From Bacteroidota bacterium (GTDB taxonomy: Bacteria > Bacteroidota > Ignavibacteria > Kapaibacteriales > UBA2268): 20,135 bases of DNA. Under the pieces are notes generated by a model that searched no databases, was not told the DNA's origin, and worked only from the letters and a program-made list of their open reading frames with translations. Numbering within the stretch: position 1 is the stretch's first letter; the number at the start of each line of letters is the position of its first letter. The stretch spans positions 1 to 20,135 of the forward strand of contig JAJRPT010000061.1 in the NCBI GenBank assembly GCA_024280675.1. Direction: 5' to 3'. The translations under genes and the position numbers were made by a program. Shown here piece by piece: positions 16,065 through 20,135 of this stretch.

Positions 16065-16553
16065 TTAGAAATGAATTGTTAAAACATTACTTTCGGCATT
16101 AAACTCATATTCAAATGTATCCAAATCCGTTGCCGTACCACTTGGTTTAGGTTGTTCTATCACCTTTCCACCGTCGGCTAAATACTGAGCGCCATGTTTT
16201 TGACAAGTGGTCACAAGTACTCCGTCTTTGTCTACTGGCAAGTCAATTTCGTAATCTTGATGGGTACAGCGGGAAGAAATAACAGAAAATGTATCTTCTT
16301 CTGTTCTTGTGATTATCAGAGGAAATAGATTATTCTTTCTTTCAAAGAGTTGTTTCACAGTCCCGCCCACCGCAAGCAAGGTGGTGTATTTCCCTTCGTT
16401 TAAATTTATATCAACAGATCCTGATGAGACAATCGGGTCTTCGTCCTGCTCACATGACTGATTCAAAAAAGCAAATGAGACGAAACCAAAGCCCATAATA
16501 CCAAATGATTGCCTTAGGAAACTCCTTCTTTCTTCTGAATATTCTTGCTTCAC
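16065..16553 (-). CDS. second Rieske protein, ferredoxin-like, with Tat-type signal
   Basis: With the GTG start at 16553 the product is 162 residues. The N-terminus holds ERRSFLRQSFG, a twin-arginine motif, then a hydrophobic segment ending in FLNQSC (Cys34), a possible relaxed lipobox. The cluster motifs are CTH (96-98) and CQKH (117-120). The two extra cysteines that form the disulphide in bc-type Rieske proteins are absent (CTHQDY and CQKHGA), as in Rieske ferredoxins and arsenite-oxidase-like or nitrite-reductase-like domains. An ATG at 16607 would add 18 residues but lies inside the upstream gene and would bury the Tat signal; AAGGTGG five bases before the GTG favours the shorter form. 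It sits between the haem-barrel gene (23 bases) and the monohaem cytochrome (51 bases), so an electron-relay role is likely. It could alternatively be a second subunit of the bc complex. Confidence 0.85.
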   Translation of the reverse strand: MKQEYSEERRSFLRQSFGIMGFGFVSFAFLNQSCEQDEDPIVSSGSVDINLNEGKYTTLLAVGGTVKQLFERKNNLFPLIITRTEEDTFSVISSRCTHQDYEIDLPVDKDGVLVTTCQKHGAQYLADGGKVIEQPKPSGTATDLDTFEYEFNAESNVLTIHF

Positions 16554-16558
16554 TTTTT

Positions 16559-16565
16559 CCACCTT
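16559..16565 (-). promoter_or_regulatory. Shine-Dalgarno AAGGTGG supporting a GTG start
   Basis: AAGGTGG, one mismatch from AAGGAGG, stands five bases before GTG at 16553. It moves the start of the Rieske gene 18 codons downstream of the longest open frame and removes a 31-base overlap with the upstream gene. Confidence 0.6.
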
Positions 16566-16576
16566 AGCTAAATAAA

Positions 16577-17779
16577 TTAATAATACAAATGAAGTTGAAC
16601 CGTCCATCTGGACTGGTAAGAGCTTGCAATATCTCTGTCATAGATTCTGTATTCAGGTCTTATCTCAATAAATGGCAGTAAATATATTTGAGCTGCCAAT
16701 ACGTATTGGCTAGCGTAATATTGACTAGCATCCTCGCCAGCGTTCATTTGCTGGGTAAAACCTCGTTCTGCTCTTGCCTCCAACAATATGGCTTCAGTTA
16801 GAACGTATGTTGCCATGAGTGAAATATTTCTTGTTTTCCGAATATCTTTTTTGTCAGAAAGCATTATCTCTGCAATCAGAGAAATTTCACCTGTAATTCC
16901 ACTCCCTAAGAAAACTCCAGCCATATTAAAATCATCATTAAAAAGATATGACACGCCCAGCTCCATATTCAGCAATCTTTCAAAATACCTATCCCAAAAC
17001 GATACTCTAAGTGCTGTTGTGATTTTATCTTTATCCACAAGAGGAATGGGGCGAGAAGAAGCATCGCTAAGCCCAATCTCAGACATATTCTTAGAGCGAA
17101 AGACTCCAGCCCTTAGGTTCACCCATTCGGCAGGGTTATAATTGAGTTCAGCTCCATAGTCTGCTAAATCTATTGGGAGCAAGGGGCTTGGGTGAGTTGC
17201 ACTCAGTGACTGGCGGACAAGCATAGTGTGGTCGTCATACTTCACACCCACCGATGGTTGGAAATGACCAAGTCTAATCGAAGGCAAATCCTCACTTGGG
17301 CTGTAGATTACTGAAGCTATCCAAGACTGTTGCCCAGGGTATTTCAGCTCATCGGCGTAATTCATTGCAAAATTATAAACTCCCTCAAAAACCAAATCAT
17401 CTGTTGGAGCAAATGAAATTGCAGGGGATGCCTGCATTAGCAATATTTCTCTTTCGGAATCTACTGAGCCACGCCTTAGTGACTGGTATCTCAAATCTAG
17501 TCCATAACTTAGCATATCGTCCATCACCGAGTTTGATTCTTGCATAGCTTCGAAGAACTCCATAAGCCCAATCATTTCCGTATCAATAAGGGACACATCG
17601 TTTCTGGATGAAAAGCCAAAGTAATCTCTTATTCCACCGCCAGACGGCCTCAAGTGACAAGACTTGCAATCTTTTCCAAAGAGGTAAGTGTACTGTGGTT
17701 TTGCATCGATTGACTCAGGAGTAATCAGAAGCAATACCAACAAACTCAAACCCAGCAATATTTTATGTCTTATTAACAT
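16577..17779 (-). CDS. outer-membrane beta-barrel protein with an N-terminal haem-c motif
   Basis: The product is 400 residues. A signal peptide (about 1-26) is followed at once by FGKDCKSCHLRPSGGGIRDY with one CxxCH motif at 38-42. From about residue 85 the sequence alternates polar and hydrophobic residues in repeated strands (for example YGAELNYNPAEWVNLRAGVFR, interrupted by turns). It ends in QSRWTVQLHLYY, an aromatic C-terminus of the kind read by the outer-membrane assembly machinery. A barrel of roughly 16 strands is plausible. This looks like a porin carrying its own haem c at the periplasmic mouth and could pass electrons to or through the outer membrane. The closest idea is the MtrB/porin-cytochrome conduits, but no known family is recognised. 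The gene begins after a strong terminator and heads the bc gene run, with the Rieske-like gene 23 bases downstream. Confidence 0.75.
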   Translation of the reverse strand: MLIRHKILLGLSLLVLLLITPESIDAKPQYTYLFGKDCKSCHLRPSGGGIRDYFGFSSRNDVSLIDTEMIGLMEFFEAMQESNSVMDDMLSYGLDLRYQSLRRGSVDSEREILLMQASPAISFAPTDDLVFEGVYNFAMNYADELKYPGQQSWIASVIYSPSEDLPSIRLGHFQPSVGVKYDDHTMLVRQSLSATHPSPLLPIDLADYGAELNYNPAEWVNLRAGVFRSKNMSEIGLSDASSRPIPLVDKDKITTALRVSFWDRYFERLLNMELGVSYLFNDDFNMAGVFLGSGITGEISLIAEIMLSDKKDIRKTRNISLMATYVLTEAILLEARAERGFTQQMNAGEDASQYYASQYVLAAQIYLLPFIEIRPEYRIYDRDIASSYQSRWTVQLHLYY

Positions 17780-17811
17780 TTTTTTTAAATAATATATATT
17801 TAATTATTTCC

Positions 17812-17869
17812 GATAAAAACAAAAATGCGACAGTGCCACTCAAGACTTAGTCAAGACGACACTATCGCA
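17812..17869 (-). terminator. rho-independent terminator after the haem-binding lipoprotein gene
   Basis: On the minus strand the arms TGCGATAGTG and CACTGTCGCA pair over ten positions with one G-U. The partly paired inner region contains GACTAAGTC, and the hairpin is followed by TTTTTGTTTTT. It starts 26 bases after the stop of the gene ending at 17896. It should separate that gene from the barrel/Rieske/cytochrome b run downstream. Confidence 0.88.
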
Positions 17870-17895
17870 AAATATAAAATGAACTTACTTGTTGC

Positions 17896-18942
17896 TTACT
17901 TAACAAATTTGATTAAGAATGGTGCTACACCTGAGTGAATATGACCATCATTGTCTGTCACAGCCATAGTAGCTTGGATTTCTTTGTCAATATCAAAAGC
18001 AACATCATCTGCATTGCCAGTATTCAATTCTCTTTTGAACTCAAGAGTCCAAACTCCATTATTGAAAGCGCCTTTGGCATAGACATCAGCCCAACGGCTT
18101 CCATCGGCATTCATATTCAGAACATATCCAGGGTAGGTTTGGTCTGTTGCACTGTTTTCATCAAATAATGTCAAGTTTTCTGTTGTCTGACCTTCGCCAA
18201 GTATAATAAATCCGTCTTCATTAATCGGACCAGACCACATAGGCCCCGTTCCTTCGGCATTTTTATTATCCATGTAAGCACCGATAGTTTTAGCATCAGA
18301 TTTACGTCCATCTTTTGCCTCTCCATCCCACCACTTGTCGTCTGACAATCCAATAGGATTAGTTCTAGCAGCTTTCCAATGCCAAACGTCCACATTTCCA
18401 CCACCAGTAGTACCCATCACTGACTTATCTTGACTAGGATCAAAGTGGCACATGCTTGCACAATCAGCACCTTCTGCTCCATTGTTACCAGCATCAAACA
18501 TAAAAAAGAATCTGTCTTCGTCCACGCCACTCTGAGTCCATTCAGAACTAGTTTCGTCATAAGACCATTCTTTTTTCATCACGCTTTCTGTATTTGATGG
18601 GTCTGTCCATTCCATCAAGAAATAGATGTTTTCTGTGTCATACAATGCTTTTACTTTTACTGGAATTTCGCCAAAGTCTTTGGTATAACCAGTTTCACCA
18701 AAAGTGAAAGTTTTCTCTGTTGCATCAGCCCAAGCCGCATCGCTACCATCACCATCAATATTGACAGTTCCAGTTGTGAGATTTACAGCCAGCTTTCCGT
18801 CATCGACAGCAGTTGTATCATCAGGAGTTTTATCCCCTCCATCATCGTCATCATCAGAGCAACTCATAAGCCCTCCAATAGAAACCATAATTATCAATGT
18901 GAAGACCAAGGATAACTTCTTTAATTCGTCAAACTTTTTCAT
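17896..18942 (-). CDS. lipoprotein with ethylbenzene-dehydrogenase-type haem-binding domain
   Basis: The product is 348 residues. The signal ends in GLMSC (Cys28), a lipobox, and is followed by an Asp-rich linker (about 29-50) that would tether the domain away from the membrane. The rest matches the haem-binding domain seen in the gamma subunit of ethylbenzene dehydrogenase and related electron carriers. It has a beta-sandwich start (VKVKALYDTENIYFLMEWTD, about 95-114), DRFFFMFD, then CASMCH at 161-166 and the hallmark DVWHWKAARTNPIG at 185-198. The cysteines are arranged CxxxCH, one residue longer than the common haem-c motif, so covalent haem attachment is possible but not certain. No molybdopterin subunit is nearby, so this is a carrier rather than part of a dehydrogenase. 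It has its own promoter (19024-19052), AGGTG five bases before the ATG, and a strong terminator. Confidence 0.85.
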   Translation of the reverse strand: MKKFDELKKLSLVFTLIIMVSIGGLMSCSDDDDDGGDKTPDDTTAVDDGKLAVNLTTGTVNIDGDGSDAAWADATEKTFTFGETGYTKDFGEIPVKVKALYDTENIYFLMEWTDPSNTESVMKKEWSYDETSSEWTQSGVDEDRFFFMFDAGNNGAEGADCASMCHFDPSQDKSVMGTTGGGNVDVWHWKAARTNPIGLSDDKWWDGEAKDGRKSDAKTIGAYMDNKNAEGTGPMWSGPINEDGFIILGEGQTTENLTLFDENSATDQTYPGYVLNMNADGSRWADVYAKGAFNNGVWTLEFKRELNTGNADDVAFDIDKEIQATMAVTDNDGHIHSGVAPFLIKFVK

Positions 18943-19023
18943 AACTACACCTTTTTAAATAAATAAATAAACTTATTGCTAACAATTATATTCAAGACAA
19001 GCAACGCTTAATTGTTTGAACGC

Positions 19024-19052
19024 AATATACGTAAAAGAAATTTAAATAGCAA
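19024..19052 (-). promoter_or_regulatory. sigma70-like promoter of the haem-binding lipoprotein gene
   Basis: On the minus strand TTGCTA (19052-19047) and TATATT (19029-19024) are separated by exactly 17 bases and score 4/6 and 5/6 against the consensus. Transcription would begin near 19017, giving a leader of about 75 bases before the ATG at 18942. With the terminator at 17812-17869 this defines a one-gene transcript. Confidence 0.6.
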
Positions 19053-19068
19053 GACAAAAAAGATATTT

Positions 19069-19680
19069 TCATCTTAATACTTTTTTTATTGGGTATCTGA
19101 GTATAGTTTTTAGTTTCTCCGCAGAGGTACGTCTTGGATCTGAGATGTAGATTTCATGGTGATGCCCGTTGATTTCGAGATTATTTTCCACAATGAATTT
19201 TACTATTTTGGCAATGGTTTTTTCTTCGCTTTCATAGGAACCTGTGTGCATTATTTGCACGCATTTTCCTTCATCCATTGTTTCAAACTTGACCTCAGGA
19301 ATATTCTTATCATCTTTTTTTAGCAATATATTTTTCCTAGACTGCTCAACTTCTTCGCCCGAGACAAAGTCAGGCATTCTAATTTGCAATTTCCAATGCC
19401 AGAGATTTTTTGGTGTTTCCGTAAATTCTTTGCCGCCTTCAACCCACCAAATGCACTCTAATTTTGGCACAACAAAGTCCATCCCATTTTGCTTGCAAAC
19501 ATTCTTTATGGTAAATGCCAAGGCGTATAAAGAATTGATTGCCTTTGTGAATTCGGGGTCATTTGGATTGCCCATACCTTTTAAGCCAATATATTTTATA
19601 TCGACAAATTCTTTTATCTCTGCCATATTTCTGGCTGAGTAATATGCCTTATCTTGTTTTTTTAGATCCAGCTTGTCCAT
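19069..19680 (-). CDS. GyrI-like small-molecule-binding protein
   Basis: The product is 203 residues with no signal peptide or DNA-binding domain. The N-terminal half reads VDIKYIGLKGMGNPNDPEF and LYALAFTIKNVCKQNG. The C-terminal half has WHWKLQIRMPDFV, CVQIMHTGSYESEEKTIAKI and HHHEIYISDPRRTSAEKLKTILRYP, the repeated beta-alpha-beta pattern of the GyrI-like (SOUL-fold related) family found widely in Bacteroidota and Firmicutes. Stand-alone members of this type may bind or hydrolyse small hydrophobic molecules; the conserved aromatic and glutamate residues fit that, but the ligand is unknown. The ATG at 19680 has GGAG eight bases upstream. The IS1380-like element begins within about 20-45 bases of this start, so its native promoter may have been displaced. 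Confidence 0.85.
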   Translation of the reverse strand: MDKLDLKKQDKAYYSARNMAEIKEFVDIKYIGLKGMGNPNDPEFTKAINSLYALAFTIKNVCKQNGMDFVVPKLECIWWVEGGKEFTETPKNLWHWKLQIRMPDFVSGEEVEQSRKNILLKKDDKNIPEVKFETMDEGKCVQIMHTGSYESEEKTIAKIVKFIVENNLEINGHHHEIYISDPRRTSAEKLKTILRYPIKKVLR

Positions 19681-19725
19681 TTTGAGTACTCCAATATTAC
19701 CCCCAATAATTCACAAATAAACAAA

Positions 19726-19798
19726 CATAACTGGGATAAATTGCTTATATTACAATAACTTACAAAGTAAATCAGCAACAAACATCACCCCAGTTATG
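19726..19798. repeat. 10-bp inverted repeat spanning the transposase leader
   Basis: CATAACTGGG (19726-19735) and CCCAGTTATG (19789-19798) are perfect inverted repeats with 53 bases between them. The right arm ends exactly with the ATG of the transposase, so in an RNA that begins upstream of 19726 the start codon would be paired. This could keep read-through transcripts from outside the element from being translated. Confidence 0.6.
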
Positions 19799-20135
19799 AG
19801 CCATCAAACTAATCTATTTTATCGCAAAAAACAAGTAGTAAATTTTAACTTTTCTGCCGAATCAATCAGCTCCGATGGTGGAATATTTCTCCTTGAGAAA
19901 GTTGAAAGGAAATTTAATATTGTTGAAAACTTCGCTTCAAATTTACCCGATACTCGTAATCAATCTTACACCAAACATAATGCAGAGCAACTCTTGAAAC
20001 AACGCATTTTTCTCTTAATTCAAGGATATGAGGACTGTAACCCACATTGTGGGGAGATGAAAGTATCTCCGAAATGACCCAGTGATTTCTTCAGCTTTGA
20101 ACCACAAATTAGCTTCCCAACCCTCACTTTCTCGC
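19796..20135 (+). pseudogene. IS1380-family transposase, N-terminal part, frameshifted
   Basis: The first 84 residues match the IS1380 opening: SSDGGIFLLEKVERKFNI, LPDTRNQSYTKHNAEQLLKQRIFLLIQGYEDCN. The frame then runs into HCGEMKVSPK and a stop at 20075-20077. In another frame, from 20061 to the window end, the expected continuation appears: KYLRNDPVI followed by SSALNHKLASQPSLSR. Family members usually read GYEDxNxHxYLRxDP. Removing the 13 bases 20048-20060 would give CNPHKYLRNDP and restore one frame. The gene is therefore interrupted by what looks like a 13-base insertion, unless translation or sequencing explains it. The catalytic DDE residues lie beyond the window. It is the only gene on the plus strand. 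Confidence 0.75.

Larger units (their letters stand above)
19700..20135 (+). mobile_element. left part of an IS1380-family insertion sequence
   Basis: A transposase of IS1380 type starts at 19796 and runs off the window. The left end is probably near the CCCCC run at 19700-19704, just outside the ribosome-binding site of the GyrI-like gene. The right end, the terminal inverted repeat pair and the target duplication are not in the window, so the boundary is an estimate. Confidence 0.6.

Noticed and set aside
16554..16607. Longer start of the second Rieske gene at the ATG 16607
   Set aside because: It overlaps the upstream gene by 31 bases and pushes the Tat signal inward, while AAGGTGG is well placed for the GTG at 16553.
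18820..18860. Asp-codon repeat in the haem-binding lipoprotein as a phase-variable microsatellite
   Set aside because: The codons alternate GAT and GAC with interruptions and are not a clean tandem repeat; it is better explained as an acidic tether after the lipid anchor.
19055..19075. Possible terminator after the GyrI-like gene (AAGAT/ATCTT stem then T run)
   Set aside because: The stem is only five A/T-rich pairs and overlaps the stop codon; too weak to call.

Overview
The window looks like a chromosomal segment of an AT-rich, Gram-negative bacterium of the Bacteroidota/Chlorobiota (FCB) group. The clues are PD40-repeat envelope proteins, lipoproteins with relaxed lipoboxes, an IS1380-type transposase and a GyrI-like protein of a type common there. 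Clear Shine-Dalgarno sequences precede many genes, which fits Ignavibacteria/Kapabacteria-like lineages better than Bacteroidia proper, where SDs are usually weak. The placement is inference. All complete genes read on the minus strand; only the transposase fragment at the right edge reads on plus. No gene-free stretch exceeds about 140 bases, and I saw no rRNA, tRNA or CRISPR.

Region 1 (1-5678) is an envelope/surface-glycan group. In transcription order it holds a PD40 + OmpA-like protein, a family 2 glycosyltransferase, a GT-C-like multi-pass membrane protein, a membrane-anchored TPR protein and a DegT/DnrJ-type sugar aminotransferase cut by the window edge. The middle genes overlap by 1 and 4 bases and are probably co-transcribed.

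Region 2 (5740-11796) holds a PaaG-like enoyl-CoA isomerase/hydratase and the three antiporter-like proton-pumping subunits of complex I (nuoL, nuoM, nuoN), with no other nuo gene in view. A Crp/Fnr-like palindrome lies about 120 bases upstream of nuoL.

Region 3 (11967-18942) is the most interesting part, an electron-transfer locus. In transcription order it holds a lipoprotein with an ethylbenzene-dehydrogenase-type haem-binding domain (own sigma70-like promoter and strong terminator), a haem-c-tagged outer-membrane beta-barrel protein, a Rieske protein of ferredoxin type with a Tat signal, a small monohaem cytochrome c, a Tat-type Rieske protein, a b6-type cytochrome b carrying the PEWY segment, an 11-haem membrane-anchored cytochrome c, and a small lipoprotein. 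The set reads as a menaquinol-oxidising bc-type complex in which a multihaem cytochrome replaces cytochrome c1. Additional haem and Fe-S carriers may extend the electron path across the periplasm to the outer membrane. The nuoLMN genes directly downstream add NADH-side proton pumping.

Region 4 (19069-20135) holds a GyrI-like effector-binding protein and the left part of an IS1380-family element. Its transposase frame is broken by an apparent 13-base insertion, and its start codon lies in one arm of a 10-bp inverted repeat.
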